64,000 nt of DNA from Aliivibrio fischeri (GCA_038993745.2 CP160629.1:1116001-1180000), one strand, 5' to 3'; shown: positions 22,491-32,800, numbered from the stretch's first letter. Made by a program: numbers and translations. Notes: generated by a model from the letters alone, not told the origin.

Positions 22491-23498
22491 TTATCCTCTT
22501 GCAGCCAGTTGTTGTACCAATTCGAAGGCTTTACCTGAATTCATGGCATCGATGGCTTTTTGTGCATTAGCTTTTAGATCTTCATGGCCAAACAAGCGCA
22601 TTAATAGGGCAACGTTAACAGCGATAGCACCTAATTGAGCATCTGTCCCTTTACCCGTTAAAATATCCGTAATAATGGCTTTATTCTCTTCTGGCTCTCC
22701 GCCTTTAATCGAATCAAGTGGGTGAGTATTCAGTCCAAAATCTTCTGGCGTTAATGTGTATTCTTTAATTTCACCATCAATAATTTCTGCCACCGTTGTT
22801 GGGCCATGAATGGCAACTTCATCTAAACCAGATCCAAAAACAACCGCAGCTCGTTTCATTCCCATGTTTACCATGGTTTCCGCAATAGGACGAACCAGTG
22901 ATTCATCGTAAACGCCCATAAGCTCAATATTGGGACGTGCAGGGTTAATTAGAGGCCCAAGGATATTAAAGATGGTACGTGTTTTCATGGTTTGACGAAT
23001 TGGCATCGCATGGCGAACACCACCGTGGTATTGCGGTGCAAACAAAAAGGCAACACCCAAATCATCAACCGCTTTTCTCGTGTCTTCTGCAGACATAGCT
23101 AAATCAATGCCAAAGGAATCAAGCAGGTCAGAAGAGCCTGATTTACTTGAAACGCCACGGTTACCATGTTTTGCAATTTTTAATCCACATGCTGCGGCAA
23201 CAAATGCGGCCGTGGTGGAAATATTGATGGTATTTGAGCCGTCACCACCGGTGCCAACAATGTCCGCAAAATCATAGTCAGGTTGAGGGAATGGATTTGC
23301 GTTCTCTAATAATGCTTTAGCAGCCCCTGCAATCTCATCCGGTGTTTCACCTTTCAATTTTAAACAGGTGAGTGCTGATGTCAGTAGTATAGGATCTAAT
23401 TCGCCTTTAATAATGGCATCAAAAAGAACTTGGCTTTCTGATTCTGAAAGAGAAACTTGATCGTATAGCTTGTTAAAAATGGTTTCTATTTGAGTCAT
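22491..23498 (-). CDS. trpD: Anthranilate phosphoribosyltransferase
   Basis: TrpD joins anthranilate and PRPP. The 335-residue protein carries the PRPP-binding GTGGDGSNTINISTTAAFVAAACG and KHGNRGVSSKSGSSDLL blocks and the middle-domain FLFAPQYHGGVRHAMPIRQ and FNILGPLINPARP. Unlike E. coli there is no fusion with the TrpG amidotransferase, which is a separate gene upstream. AAGGATATTCTC precedes the ATG. Confidence 0.95.
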   Translation of the reverse strand: MTQIETIFNKLYDQVSLSESESQVLFDAIIKGELDPILLTSALTCLKLKGETPDEIAGAAKALLENANPFPQPDYDFADIVGTGGDGSNTINISTTAAFVAAACGLKIAKHGNRGVSSKSGSSDLLDSFGIDLAMSAEDTRKAVDDLGVAFLFAPQYHGGVRHAMPIRQTMKTRTIFNILGPLINPARPNIELMGVYDESLVRPIAETMVNMGMKRAAVVFGSGLDEVAIHGPTTVAEIIDGEIKEYTLTPEDFGLNTHPLDSIKGGEPEENKAIITDILTGKGTDAQLGAIAVNVALLMRLFGHEDLKANAQKAIDAMNSGKAFELVQQLAARG

Positions 23499-23508
23499 GA
23501 GAATATCC

Positions 23509-24111
23509 TTATTCTTTATTGTCTTTTGCTGTTAGAGCTAATGCCCAATTCAAGGTATTAATGAGTAGTTGTGCCCCTTGAGTCGTCAAAATGGATTCTG
23601 GGTGAAATTGGAAGCCACACACCTTGTCTTCTTCTTGAATTACGGCCATTACAAGGTCATCTACTGTGGCTGTAATGGTTAGTTCATTCGTTACTTTTGT
23701 TGCCACTAATGAGTGGTAACGAGCAATAGATAGTGGATTTGGTAAGTCATTAAAAATAGGGTGTTGGTTATGGTTCATCATTGCTGATTTACCATGAACA
23801 ATTTCACCTGCTCCGGCAACCGTACCGCTATAGGCCTCAACAATCGCTTGGTGCCCAAGACAAATACCTATCATTGGGATTTTGCCTTTTAGGCGCTGAA
23901 TAACTTCCGGCATACAACCCGCTTCTGATGGTACTCCAGGGCCAGGAGATAAAACGACAACTGGATTGTCTAGCTTATTTACGGCTTCTTCAAAAGCGGC
24001 TGCGTTTAAGCTATTACGGTAAATCGTCACTGGGTAACCAAGAGAGCGAAATTGATCAACTAAGTTGTAGGTAAAGGAATCAAAGTTATCGAGTAATACA
24101 ATGTGAGCCAT
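23509..24111 (-). CDS. trpG: Anthranilate synthase glutamine amidotransferase subunit
   Basis: TrpG supplies ammonia from glutamine to TrpE. The 200-residue class I amidotransferase has LLDNFDSFTYNLVDQF, the oxyanion SPGPGVPSEAG, nucleophile elbow PMIGICLGHQAIVEAY and CGFQFHPESILTTQG with the catalytic His and Glu. The start overlaps the trpE stop (TAATG). It is a stand-alone subunit. Confidence 0.95.
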   Translation of the reverse strand: MAHIVLLDNFDSFTYNLVDQFRSLGYPVTIYRNSLNAAAFEEAVNKLDNPVVVLSPGPGVPSEAGCMPEVIQRLKGKIPMIGICLGHQAIVEAYSGTVAGAGEIVHGKSAMMNHNQHPIFNDLPNPLSIARYHSLVATKVTNELTITATVDDLVMAVIQEEDKVCGFQFHPESILTTQGAQLLINTLNWALALTAKDNKE

Positions 24112-25700
24112 TATTTTGTCTCCTTAACTTGTTGCGCGGTTGCCGATAAGTGTGCTTTTTGAATGGCTGAGATAACCGCTTGCGCTTTGCCTCGTGTTTC
24201 ATCAGCTTCTGCCTGAGGATCTGAGTCATATACTACGCCGGCACCAGCTTGAACTTGAGCAACACCATCTTCGACATAAGCTGAACGGATCACAATACAG
24301 GTATCCATGCTGCCATCTCCCGTTAAATAACCCACAGCACCACCATAAGCACCACGGCGAGTTTTTTCTACATCACGGATAAGTTGCATTGCTCGAATTT
24401 TAGGAGCACCAGTGAGGGTTCCCATGTTCATGCATGCTTGATAAGCGTGAAGAGCATCGAGTTCGGTTCTGAGTTGCCCAACCACTCGTGACACTAAATG
24501 CATAACATGACTATAGCGATCCACTTTAAGCAAATCAGCAACGTGACGAGTGCCAGCTTGCGAAATTCGAGCTACATCGTTTCGTGCTAAATCAACCAGC
24601 ATCATGTGTTCTGCATTTTCTTTTGTGTCACAGCGTAATTCCAATTCGATACGACTATCTAAATCGTGGTTGATGGAACCATCTGCATTTTTACCACGTT
24701 TACGAGTACCTGCTATTGGATAAATTTCAACTTGATTGCTGACTTTGCAATATTTAAGAGCTGATTCAGGAGAGGCTCCAAACAGTGTGAAATCACGATC
24801 TTGCAGATAGAACATATAAGGACTTGGGTTACCGATCTTCAGTTCGCGGTAAGCGGAAAGTGGAGCAGGGCAAGGCAGAGTAAAACGACGAGAAGGAACA
24901 ACTTGGAACACATCTCCTTTGATGACAAATTCTTTTAAATTTAAAACTGTTTGGCAAAAATCATCATCAGATACACTTGGAACTGCATCACATTCAGTTA
25001 AGACTGGCGCTAATGGAACATCATGAGATTCAGAGCAGAATGTTTTTATGGAAGACAAACGTTTTGATACTTGTTGCTTTATTTCTTCATTTTGGGAAAA
25101 AAGCGTACCTTGTAACGTGGACTTTTGAGTTTGATGGTCAATAACCAGCAGTGTCTCTGCAATATAAAAAAGGTAATCCGGGCACTTATTTGTTGAATCG
25201 GCATTGCCTAGATTTTCAAAATTGGCTACTAAGTCATAAGCAAATAAACCGCCAAGGAATAATGCATTTGAAGGTAAGCCTGATAAGTCGAATTGATGTT
25301 GAATAAAGCGTAATGCATCAAATGATGACAGTTCTCGAAGACGGCTGTCTTCATCTAGATCTTGATTAGCATCAGGGAAATGAAGTGTTAACAGATTATT
25401 TGAAACTGATTGAATCAATGTCGATGGTAAGCATTGAGCAAGTTGAGCTAATAATAGTTCACCATTTGTTGTCATTGCTTCTAAAGTTACGTCTTTGCCA
25501 AAGCAATGAATTCTAACAGCAGCGTCAATTAGCATTAGACTTTTTAGGTCTTCTTTTGAATCTACTTCTGCAGATTCAAGTAATAAACTCATTGCGCCGT
25601 CAGCACACAATGTGGAATACAGCTCCGTTGGATCTGAAACGTATGGGACATCAAGGCAAAGTAGTTCAATTTTACTATCTTGTGAATGTGATGAACGCAT
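24111..25700 (-). CDS. trpE: Anthranilate synthase component I
   Basis: TrpE makes anthranilate from chorismate and is feedback-inhibited by tryptophan. The protein, 529 residues, has the chorismate-binding blocks GDVFQVVPSRRF, ASPESALKY, YPIAGTRKRGKN, MLVDLARNDVARI and TGAPKIRAMQLI. The N-terminal IELLCLDVPY region fits the regulatory segment, as LLES does. I start at the ATG at 25700 because AGGGAGG lies directly upstream; an in-frame frame extends to 25781 but lacks a ribosome binding site. It is the first structural gene after the attenuator. Confidence 0.95.
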   Translation of the reverse strand: MRSSHSQDSKIELLCLDVPYVSDPTELYSTLCADGAMSLLLESAEVDSKEDLKSLMLIDAAVRIHCFGKDVTLEAMTTNGELLLAQLAQCLPSTLIQSVSNNLLTLHFPDANQDLDEDSRLRELSSFDALRFIQHQFDLSGLPSNALFLGGLFAYDLVANFENLGNADSTNKCPDYLFYIAETLLVIDHQTQKSTLQGTLFSQNEEIKQQVSKRLSSIKTFCSESHDVPLAPVLTECDAVPSVSDDDFCQTVLNLKEFVIKGDVFQVVPSRRFTLPCPAPLSAYRELKIGNPSPYMFYLQDRDFTLFGASPESALKYCKVSNQVEIYPIAGTRKRGKNADGSINHDLDSRIELELRCDTKENAEHMMLVDLARNDVARISQAGTRHVADLLKVDRYSHVMHLVSRVVGQLRTELDALHAYQACMNMGTLTGAPKIRAMQLIRDVEKTRRGAYGGAVGYLTGDGSMDTCIVIRSAYVEDGVAQVQAGAGVVYDSDPQAEADETRGKAQAVISAIQKAHLSATAQQVKETK

Positions 25701-25893
25701 TATAGCCTCCCTGCTAATTCGTTGATCTTGTGTTAAATTATATTGTATTGGCATAGTCGCATATTTCACAGTTGTTGCCACTCTTTTGTTAAAACTTATG
25801 AGGGCTAAAAGGCGGTTTGTATATTATTTCATCGTTATTTCTCAATTGTGCTTTTGTACTATCTATCACATCATCAATGTGTATTTCGGACAT

Positions 25894-25918
25894 AAAAAAA
25901 CCCGCTTAGTTGCGGGTA
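25894..25918 (-). terminator. trp attenuator terminator
   Basis: On the reverse strand ACCCGCAACTAAGCGGGT forms a stem-loop followed by TTTTTTT, about 40 bases past the leader peptide stop. An alternative pairing with upstream leader RNA (CACTACTTTGGGTAGTG) is available, as in attenuation. Confidence 0.9.
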
Positions 25919-25953
25919 GTGGATTTATGTCAAAAATAAATTAGCACAAAACA

Positions 25954-26031
25954 CTACCCAAAGTAGTGCCACCATCGCGAGCTTACCACTGATGTTTTTA
26001 AGATTGCTTGTTGTCTGTTAAGCTGTGACAT
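25954..26031 (-). CDS. trpL: trp operon leader peptide
   Basis: The reverse strand encodes MSQLNRQQAILKTSVVSSRW followed by WHYFG and a stop, 25 residues with two adjacent tryptophan codons near the end. It is followed by the attenuator terminator and preceded by a TrpR-type operator. Ribosome stalling at the tandem Trp codons would permit antitermination. It is too short for ordinary ORF calling. Confidence 0.92.
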   Translation of the reverse strand: MSQLNRQQAILKTSVVSSRWWHYFG

Positions 26032-26082
26032 AAAGTACCTATTGTTGACCAATTTCAATTTGGTGAGAAAGTGTTTAACTGT

Positions 26083-26116
26083 GTACTAGTAAACTAGTGC
26101 GCAAGAAGAAAGTCAA
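26083..26116 (-). promoter_or_regulatory. trp promoter with overlapping TrpR operator
   Basis: On the reverse strand TTGACT (-35, plus-strand 26111-26116) and TTTACT (-10, 26088-26093) are 17 bases apart. The -10 lies inside GTACTAGTAAACTAGTGC (26083-26100), an almost perfect match to the TrpR operator with the CTAGT half-sites. The architecture repeats that of the E. coli trp promoter. The divergent trpH start is only 25 bases away. Confidence 0.9.
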
Positions 26117-26124
26117 GAATAATT

Positions 26125-26964
26125 ATGAAAATAGACCTACATAGTCACACAACTGCGTCAGATGGACGCTTATCACCCACAGAATTAGTTGAAAGAGCGG
26201 TTAGTTTTGATGTGAAGGTGCTTGCTATTACTGATCATGACTCTGTTGCGGGTCTTGATGAAGCTCATGCGGCAATTAAAGATCAAAATTTACCTTTGCA
26301 ATTGATAAATGGAATTGAAATATCGACGTTATGGAGCAATAAAGACATTCATGTTGTTGGTTTAAACTTAGATATTCACCATCCTGATCTCATTGAGCTA
26401 ATTAAAAATCAAGAAGCTCGAAGAGATGCTCGTGCAATTAAAATGGCAGAACGCTTAGAGAAAGCGGGGTACGAAGGGGCATTAGAAGGTGCAAAAGCAT
26501 TAGCTGGAGATGGCACATTAACTCGTGCTCATTTTGGTAAGTGGTTAGTTGATGAAGGTCACGCTAAAACAATGCAGGCGGTATTTAAAAAATTCTTAAC
26601 TCGCAATAACATAGGTTATGTGCCGCCAGATTGGTGTACGATTGAAGAAGCCGTTAATGTGATTCATAAGGCCGGTGGAGTTGCAGTACTTGCTCACCCT
26701 GGCCGCTATAAGTTAACAGCAAAATGGATAAAACGTTTATTAGCTGCGTTTGTTGAGGCAAAAGGTGATGCGATGGAAGTTGCACTACCGCAGCAAGGGG
26801 TGCAAGAGCGTCGAGTTCTTGCTGATTATGCAATTCAATTTGAATTAGAAGCTTCCCAAGGCTCTGATTTTCATTACTCATCGCCTTGGACGGAGTTAGG
26901 GCGAAATTTATGGTTGCCAGAAGGAGTCGTTCCCGTTTGGCAAAAATGGAATATACCAAGCTGA
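26125..26964 (+). CDS. rnm: PHP-domain 5'-3' exoribonuclease / nucleotidase (TrpH/YciV, RNase AM)
   Basis: The 279-residue PHP phosphoesterase starts [21 protein letters not shown] with the metal-binding HSH motif, has [10 protein letters not shown], then VLAHPGRYK and [13 protein letters not shown] for the other metal ligands. In E. coli the homologue (YciV/RNase AM) degrades 5'-monophosphate RNA fragments and hydrolyses pAp. It is divergent from trp with a shared intergenic region, so its promoter overlaps the TrpR site. The ribosome binding site is poor. Confidence 0.86.
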   Translation: MKIDLHSHTTASDGRLSPTELVERAVSFDVKVLAITDHDSVAGLDEAHAAIKDQNLPLQLINGIEISTLWSNKDIHVVGLNLDIHHPDLIELIKNQEARRDARAIKMAERLEKAGYEGALEGAKALAGDGTLTRAHFGKWLVDEGHAKTMQAVFKKFLTRNNIGYVPPDWCTIEEAVNVIHKAGGVAVLAHPGRYKLTAKWIKRLLAAFVEAKGDAMEVALPQQGVQERRVLADYAIQFELEASQGSDFHYSSPWTELGRNLWLPEGVVPVWQKWNIPS

Positions 26965-27037
26965 AATAGAAAATGGATTTAGTATAAAACTAAAATAAAA
27001 ACCAAATATCACTATGACCTGCTAAGCAGGAGGGATT

Positions 27038-27658
27038 ATGAGCCAATTTTTTTACGTACATCCAGAAAACCCACAAGCACGTTTAATCAATCAAGCCGTG
27101 GCGATTATTCGTGATGGCGGTGTGGTAATTTATCCAACAGATTCAGGTTATGCGTTGGGTTGTCAACTTGAGAATAAACAAGCATTAGAGCGAATTTGTC
27201 AGATCCGCCGCTTAGATGACAAACATAATTTTACGTTACTGTGTCGTGATTTATCTGAGCTATCTATTTATGCTCGTGTTGATAACAGTATTTTCCGATT
27301 ACTTAAAAATAACACGCCAGGCGCATACACTTTTATTTTTAAAGGAACAAAGGAAGTGCCTCGTCGTTTAATGAACCCAAAACGTAAGACCATTGGTATG
27401 CGTGTACCAGATAATAAAATTGCTCTAGATCTGTTAGAGGCGTTAGGTGAGCCACTGATGTCTACAACATTGATTTTACCGGGTAATGAAATGGCAGAAT
27501 CCGATCCTGAAGCAATTCGAGATCAATTAGAACATGCCGTTGATTTAATTATGAATGGTGGTTATTTAGGTGAACAACCAACCACAGTAATCGACTTTAG
27601 TGATGATGATATTAAAATTGCTCGAGTTGGTGCTGGTGATCCAACACCGTTTGAATAA
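27038..27658 (+). CDS. yciO: YciO, Sua5/YrdC-like protein
   Basis: The 206-residue protein has the Sua5/YrdC fold: GGVVIYPTDSGYALGCQ, KHNFTLLCRDLSELS, PGAYTFIFKG, KRKTIGMRVPDN and STTLILPG. The KRKTIGMRVP motif is the nucleotide-binding loop. YciO is the paralog of the TsaC threonylcarbamoyl-AMP synthase with a different or weak activity. AGGAGGG precedes the ATG. It continues the trpH-yciO gene pair. Confidence 0.9.
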   Translation: MSQFFYVHPENPQARLINQAVAIIRDGGVVIYPTDSGYALGCQLENKQALERICQIRRLDDKHNFTLLCRDLSELSIYARVDNSIFRLLKNNTPGAYTFIFKGTKEVPRRLMNPKRKTIGMRVPDNKIALDLLEALGEPLMSTTLILPGNEMAESDPEAIRDQLEHAVDLIMNGGYLGEQPTTVIDFSDDDIKIARVGAGDPTPFE

Positions 27659-27675
27659 TTAATAAACTATCGAAG

Positions 27676-27706
27676 TAGCCAGACAGTTGTTCTGGCTATT
27701 TTTTTA
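27676..27706 (+). terminator. Terminator after yciO
   Basis: TAGCCAGA and TCTGGCTA form the stem with CAGTTGT in the loop, followed by seven Ts. Confidence 0.9.
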
Positions 27707-27712
27707 TCGGTG

Positions 27713-30172
27713 TTATAACCATTTATCTACGACCTGCAGTAATTGTGTTTTAGATACTGGTTTAGTTAAATACCCATCCATTACTTGCGTGATTGCACTG
27801 ATTTCTTCGTGGCTAGATTCACCCGTTAGCGCAATAATAGGTATATGAGGGTAGAGAATCTTGATTTTTTTAGCCGCATCTATTCCATTCATTATCGGCA
27901 TGCGAGAGTCCATAAAAATAAGATCGATCTTATTATTGGTTGCTATCTCTACGGCTTCTTCACCATTTTCTGCTTGTAGAAGCGTTAAGTTATCTTTATT
28001 TATAAAAGTATGAATTAACATACGCTGTACTTTTTTATCATCTACAATTAATACTGTTTTAAGTGAATTGTCTTTATCTTTAATTAGTGGTGGGGGACTT
28101 TGTTTGATATTTAATGCATTAATATTGCCTTCTATACGAGGAAAGCTAAGGACAAATTCGGTGAATTCACCTTTGGTTGAATAACAAACTATGTTTCCCT
28201 CAAAGGCATGCATAACACGTAAGCAATAAGATAGTCCTAACCCACTGCCGCCTTTCTTATTATGAGTAAAGAAATCATCAAAGATATTAGGAAGAATGTG
28301 AGAATCAATTCCTGGGCCGGTATCTCTAAATATTAATTTATTGGTCGCAAATCCTCGAACTAATCGAATAGATATAGAACTTTTATATTCATCAAAGTAA
28401 TGTGTTGCATTTCTTAATAAATTAAACAGTATGAATCCATATAGAGTATCATTGATATTTACGATGAAATCGTCTTCAAGATTCAGGGTTATTTTTTGTT
28501 TCATTTCTTCAGAGTCGAATACATATTCATCAATAATTTTTTGAGTTAACAGTGAAATTGAATAATGTTGGAATAGAGCATTACTTATTGTTGTATTCTT
28601 TGCTTCACTAAGAATGATATCAATTAATTGCGCTCCTTTTTGAATCGCTAAACATCCTTGGTTTAATTCATTTTTTATCAGATCTTCTTGCTTTTCATGT
28701 TCAGTATTTTTTTGATAGTGATGTTTGATTTTTTCAAAATGATATTGAAGTTGTGATAATGGATTTCGCATCTCATGAGCAATAGAGTTAGCAAGAGCTT
28801 GTGATTGACGGACTTTTTGCTCACTTTCAATATAACCTTGAACCTTGGTTAACACCCATTGAATTGCTGAGATCTCTTCATTTGAAAAGGTTGCATTATC
28901 GTGTTTATTTGCTGAGATTAAGAAATGCGATATCAGCTTATTTTCACCAAAAATAGGTAAGATTAATGCGGTTTTGCTTTGATCCATTTTTTCTTGCACT
29001 TGATGAAGTGCTGAATTACCAGTTTCAAGAGCGTAATGGATTTGATAATCGAGCTCATCTTTAACCAGGGCGGAATGGCTTTCATTTAAGTGCGGGATGA
29101 AAATATTGTAATTCGTGTTTTTTCCAATTAATAATAATTCTTCTTTTGGAGTATTTAGTATTGAGGCTAATTTTATGATGGCATTACTGCTTGAGTATTT
29201 AAACTCCTCAGCTATCTTATATATTTTCTCAACGGGTGTTTGTTGATCTTTATATATAATAATAGATGCTATCTTTTTTGATTTTTTAAGTGTTTTATCC
29301 CAAAACAGTCCGGTTATTATAATTGATAAAGCATAAACATAGAATAAGTTAGGGTTACTTGATGAACTATAAATAATTACAATAGGGGTTATATACAATA
29401 TTAAATTTATTGAATATGAGAGTGACCAGAATAATAGATATTTAAAACTATATAGTCGATGATAAAGTAGAGTGTAACCAATTAATAAAGCTTCTGTGAC
29501 TGATAAGGTTGGAGGTAGCCATGTATATGAAAAATCTGCCCATATGACAGGGATGATAATTTGAGAAGCAATGGTTGAGATCATGTAAATAAATATCCCA
29601 ATCATTAGATAAACAGATTTTTCTTTATTAAGTTTTATATTACTTTTTCTAAGTTTAAAGAAATTAATACTGGTTAGAATTACAAACAAAAATGCGTTTA
29701 GGAAAAACAAAGGAGCAAAGGGCCCGAACTCAATGGTGAATACGCTAGGAGCTTGAATTGTCACTCCTATAACCGTTAAGTTAGGGATAACATTCACAAT
29801 TAGTGCGACAAGTGTTGTTATGCTTGTTAAGCCAAACTGCCATTTAGAGAGTCTTTTGTCTGAGTGTTTTGATGCTAAACGACATGAAAATAGAAAAGCA
29901 AACGCAAATGCTAGATACGAAGTCATATTAGCAAAAAGTGCCATGAAAATAGCTACGGATTCATCGAAATAAGTGAGTAATGGTGATTGAAAGTAGGCGT
30001 TACTTAGTATCCATAGAATAATAAAGAACGCATAAAAGATGTATGATGAATAAATGTAAGGGTTTACCTTTGTCCGCTCTCTATATAAAGAGCGGACAAA
30101 ATACCCTACCCAAAGCAAGATGATTGCTGAGGTTGTCAGTAGTAAATAAACTTTAGGTAAAGTAGTTAGCAT
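27713..30172 (-). CDS. ainR: AinR/LuxN-type hybrid sensor kinase for an acyl-homoserine lactone
   Basis: The 819-residue protein starts with about nine hydrophobic spans (residues 1-290), the LuxN-type sensory region. A GAF-like linker follows, then the kinase core: H-box ANSIAHEMRNPLSQLQYH, N-box FILFNLLRNATHY, DTGPGID and GGSGLGLSYC. A C-terminal receiver contains VLIVDDKKV, FMDSRMPIMNG with the phospho-Asp, and YLTKPVS. It sits 11 bases downstream of the synthase gene, so signal maker and receptor are one unit. It would feed the LuxU-LuxO-LitR relay. I am confident of the LuxN/AinR class. Confidence 0.88.
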   Translation of the reverse strand: MLTTLPKVYLLLTTSAIILLWVGYFVRSLYRERTKVNPYIYSSYIFYAFFIILWILSNAYFQSPLLTYFDESVAIFMALFANMTSYLAFAFAFLFSCRLASKHSDKRLSKWQFGLTSITTLVALIVNVIPNLTVIGVTIQAPSVFTIEFGPFAPLFFLNAFLFVILTSINFFKLRKSNIKLNKEKSVYLMIGIFIYMISTIASQIIIPVIWADFSYTWLPPTLSVTEALLIGYTLLYHRLYSFKYLLFWSLSYSINLILYITPIVIIYSSSSNPNLFYVYALSIIITGLFWDKTLKKSKKIASIIIYKDQQTPVEKIYKIAEEFKYSSSNAIIKLASILNTPKEELLLIGKNTNYNIFIPHLNESHSALVKDELDYQIHYALETGNSALHQVQEKMDQSKTALILPIFGENKLISHFLISANKHDNATFSNEEISAIQWVLTKVQGYIESEQKVRQSQALANSIAHEMRNPLSQLQYHFEKIKHHYQKNTEHEKQEDLIKNELNQGCLAIQKGAQLIDIILSEAKNTTISNALFQHYSISLLTQKIIDEYVFDSEEMKQKITLNLEDDFIVNINDTLYGFILFNLLRNATHYFDEYKSSISIRLVRGFATNKLIFRDTGPGIDSHILPNIFDDFFTHNKKGGSGLGLSYCLRVMHAFEGNIVCYSTKGEFTEFVLSFPRIEGNINALNIKQSPPPLIKDKDNSLKTVLIVDDKKVQRMLIHTFINKDNLTLLQAENGEEAVEIATNNKIDLIFMDSRMPIMNGIDAAKKIKILYPHIPIIALTGESSHEEISAITQVMDGYLTKPVSKTQLLQVVDKWL

Positions 30173-30183
30173 TTATATAAAAC

Positions 30184-31420
30184 TCACTGATTTCGAAGTT
30201 TTTTTCTTAGGCTTATAATATTAGCATTGTATGCCTTAAAATTATATTGATTGAAAGCAGATGATGCATTTTTTAAAAGCCAGATCCCTTTATAAGTGAT
30301 TATTCCCGATTTATTTACATCTTGCTCACTTGTGAAAACATAAGGAGATTGAGTTGGTGTTAGCAAATTCATCGATTGATAAAATAATACCATTGCTGGT
30401 TTTTCTATTATCGTGAATACAATATCTCTTCCACTTTCCTTTAAAGCCATAGCCAATCCTTTTTGTGCTAAATACAGATGATAGTTAGCTTTAGATTTCT
30501 CCCCACTAATAGTAAGTCGAATCGCTTCACATGCCTTTGTTTTATCTAAGATAGAATAAAATAAGTCATTTTCGATTTCGGTACTGCTTTTATCAACAAA
30601 CTGTGACCTTGCTAACGTACTCATGGATGTCGCATGAGAAAGAGATAACAGTCCATCAGCGTTGAGGTTTGGTTTCCATTTGGTATTTTGAAAGAAATTG
30701 TCGAAAAAGAGCCAATCATGCTTATTCGATGTGGTTTGGATTAAGGCAGATGAAATAATGGTTGGATAGATATTGTTGTCAGTATATTGATAGAGAATAA
30801 AATGCTCTCCTTTGGACGAAATTTCTAGATGATTTAGCATTTCATACCACTTGTGTTCTTTAATGAAGGTAGCGATATTAATGAGTACAATGGCATCTGA
30901 AAGAGGAAGGGGGTGTTCGCTAAATTCAGTGTGGAAATAACGTTCGTCTGTTGAGATATCTTGAACCAGTTCGTAATGATATTTTTCATCAATAATGGCT
31001 GAGGTACTGTTTTTTTTTGTTACATCTAGATGACGATGAAGTACAGACATTGGTTTATGAATAAGTTTAAACATTTCAAATTCAGTACTGCATTTCAAAA
31101 GACAACCAAAAACTTTGATAGCCATTTGCTCTATATGAAAATAGACCTTAGGTAATGAACTACAAGGTTGTTTTCCTAAGATTTCTGCCGCTTCTGATGT
31201 TGAAAATAAGTATTCCAAATTTCCAATCGTTCCGCCTTCAAATTTATTCAAAATGATTCGTTCTCTTGCATTGATCAGTTGTTGAAGTAAATTAAAATTC
31301 TGCGTTTGAGAACAATAATCGTACAACTCTTTTATAAATTCATATTGCAGGTTTTTTTTCGACTATCTCTTCGTGAGAGATAGATGGAAGTGTATTTAAA
31401 AGAAGTGTGAAGTTTTTCAT
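30184..31420 (-). pseudogene. ainS: AinS/LuxM-family acyl-homoserine lactone synthase, frameshifted
   Basis: The reverse strand starts at ATG 31420 (MKNFTLLLNTLPSISHEEIVE), preceded by AAGGTAG, and reaches a stop after an A8 run (plus-strand T8, 31352-31359). With seven As the frame continues as EKNLQYEFIKELYDYCSQTQNF to 30184, giving 411 residues, near the AinS length. The body contains AINARERI-like LINARERIILNKFEGG and GLLSLSHATSMSTLARSQF. LuxM/AinS enzymes make acyl-HSLs (C8-HSL in A. fischeri). The extra A may be slippage, mutation or sequencing error. Confidence 0.85.
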
Positions 31421-31706
31421 AATACTACCTTATTGATTGATAAGTCATTAAAATTACTAAGGAAATTACTTTCTCAGCATAATCAGTATAGTAAAAATAG
31501 GTAGTGGTGTTATGAGCACTTTGCGTGTCTTACGACAAAAATTAAAATTAAATTTTGATTAAATTCTTACCGCTTATTAGTAACAATATTGTATAATCAC
31601 GCTTCATAGAATTTGATAGTGATTAAGAGTGAAGGATTATCTATTCATCCTCTTGATTAATAAGAAGTTAATTGACGCCTGTGAAGGCGACATAAAAAGG
31701 TAAAGA
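31421..31706. other. Intergenic region between ainS and rluB
   Basis: This is a divergent promoter region without a gene. A good -10 (TATAAT, 31592-31597) points toward rluB; a fitting -35 is not obvious. CTTATTGATTGATAAG at 31429-31444 resembles one half of a LuxR/LitR box but is very close to the ainS start. GAGGATTATCTATTCATCCTC (31632-31652) can form a hairpin in the rluB leader. Confidence 0.4.
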
Positions 31707-32771
31707 ATGAGCGAAAAATTACAGAAAGTATTAGCACGAGCAGGTCTTGGTTCTCGTCGTGAGCTAGAAACCATGATTCAAGCTGGTCGTGTTAGTGTTG
31801 ATGGTCAGAGAGCAAAATTAGGCGACCGCCTAGAAAACGTGGATGCTAAAATCCGTATTGATGGCCATGTCGTGTCGGTTAAAGAGTCAACTGATGTGAT
31901 CTGTCGAGTACTTGCCTATCATAAACCTGAAGGTGAGCTATGTACACGTCATGACCCTGAAGGTCGTCGTACTGTATTTGATCGTTTACCAAAAATTCGT
32001 GATTCTCGTTGGGTATCAGTTGGTCGTTTGGATGCTAATACCGCTGGTTTATTGCTTTTCACTACAGATGGTGAATTAGCAAACCGTTTGATGCACCCAA
32101 GTCGTAAAGTTGAACGTGAATACATGTGTCGTGTATTTGGTGAAATTAACGAGAAAATGATTCGTAATCTAGTTACTGGTGTAAAACTAGAAGACGGTGA
32201 AGCGCGTTTTGAAGATGTAATGTACGCCGGCGGTGAAGGTATGAACCATACTTTCTACGTTGTTATTAATGAAGGCCGTAACCGTGAAGTACGTCGTTTA
32301 TGGGATTCGCAAGGTGTAACGGTAAGTCGTCTAAAACGTGTTCGTTACGGTGATATCTTCCTTGAGAAAGCTTTACCACGTGGTGGTTGGATGGAGCTTG
32401 AACTTAAAGAAGTTAACTACCTACGTGAGATGGTTGAATTACCGCCAGAGAAAGAAAGTCTACTTGATGTAGATAAAGAGTCTCGTAAGCGTGCTAAATC
32501 AAAAACTCAAAAGATCCGTCGTGCTGTTAAGCGTTATGATGAGCGTTCAACAGAGGAGCGTAATACTCCAGCGGGTCGTCGTGGCCGCAACAATAAAAAA
32601 CCAGTTGGTAGTTCACTGCCTTCAGCAAAACGTGGCTCTAATAATGGGGATAGCAAACCTTCTGGTAAGCCACAATCTAAAGGTAAAAAACCAGCAGCTG
32701 GTCAAAAGCCAGTAAGAAGTAAGTTTTCACCAAACGGTAAAGCGCCAAAGTCTAAACCTAGACAGCGTTAA
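31707..32771 (+). CDS. rluB: 23S rRNA pseudouridine synthase RluB
   Basis: The 354-residue enzyme has an N-terminal S4 RNA-binding domain ([20 protein letters not shown]), the RsuA-family catalytic block [25 protein letters not shown] and the [17 protein letters not shown] motif. The last 100 residues are a long Lys/Arg/Ser-rich tail ([17 protein letters not shown]) typical of RluB, which modifies 23S rRNA near position 2605. AAGGTAAAG precedes the ATG. Confidence 0.93.
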   Translation: MSEKLQKVLARAGLGSRRELETMIQAGRVSVDGQRAKLGDRLENVDAKIRIDGHVVSVKESTDVICRVLAYHKPEGELCTRHDPEGRRTVFDRLPKIRDSRWVSVGRLDANTAGLLLFTTDGELANRLMHPSRKVEREYMCRVFGEINEKMIRNLVTGVKLEDGEARFEDVMYAGGEGMNHTFYVVINEGRNREVRRLWDSQGVTVSRLKRVRYGDIFLEKALPRGGWMELELKEVNYLREMVELPPEKESLLDVDKESRKRAKSKTQKIRRAVKRYDERSTEERNTPAGRRGRNNKKPVGSSLPSAKRGSNNGDSKPSGKPQSKGKKPAAGQKPVRSKFSPNGKAPKSKPRQR

Positions 32772-32800
32772 TTGCATCGTTAAAAACACTTAGATGAATA

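Noticed and set aside
31429..31444. LitR/LuxR-type operator upstream of ainS
   Set aside because: Only one half resembles the consensus and it lies 9-24 bases from the start codon, in the ribosome-binding region.
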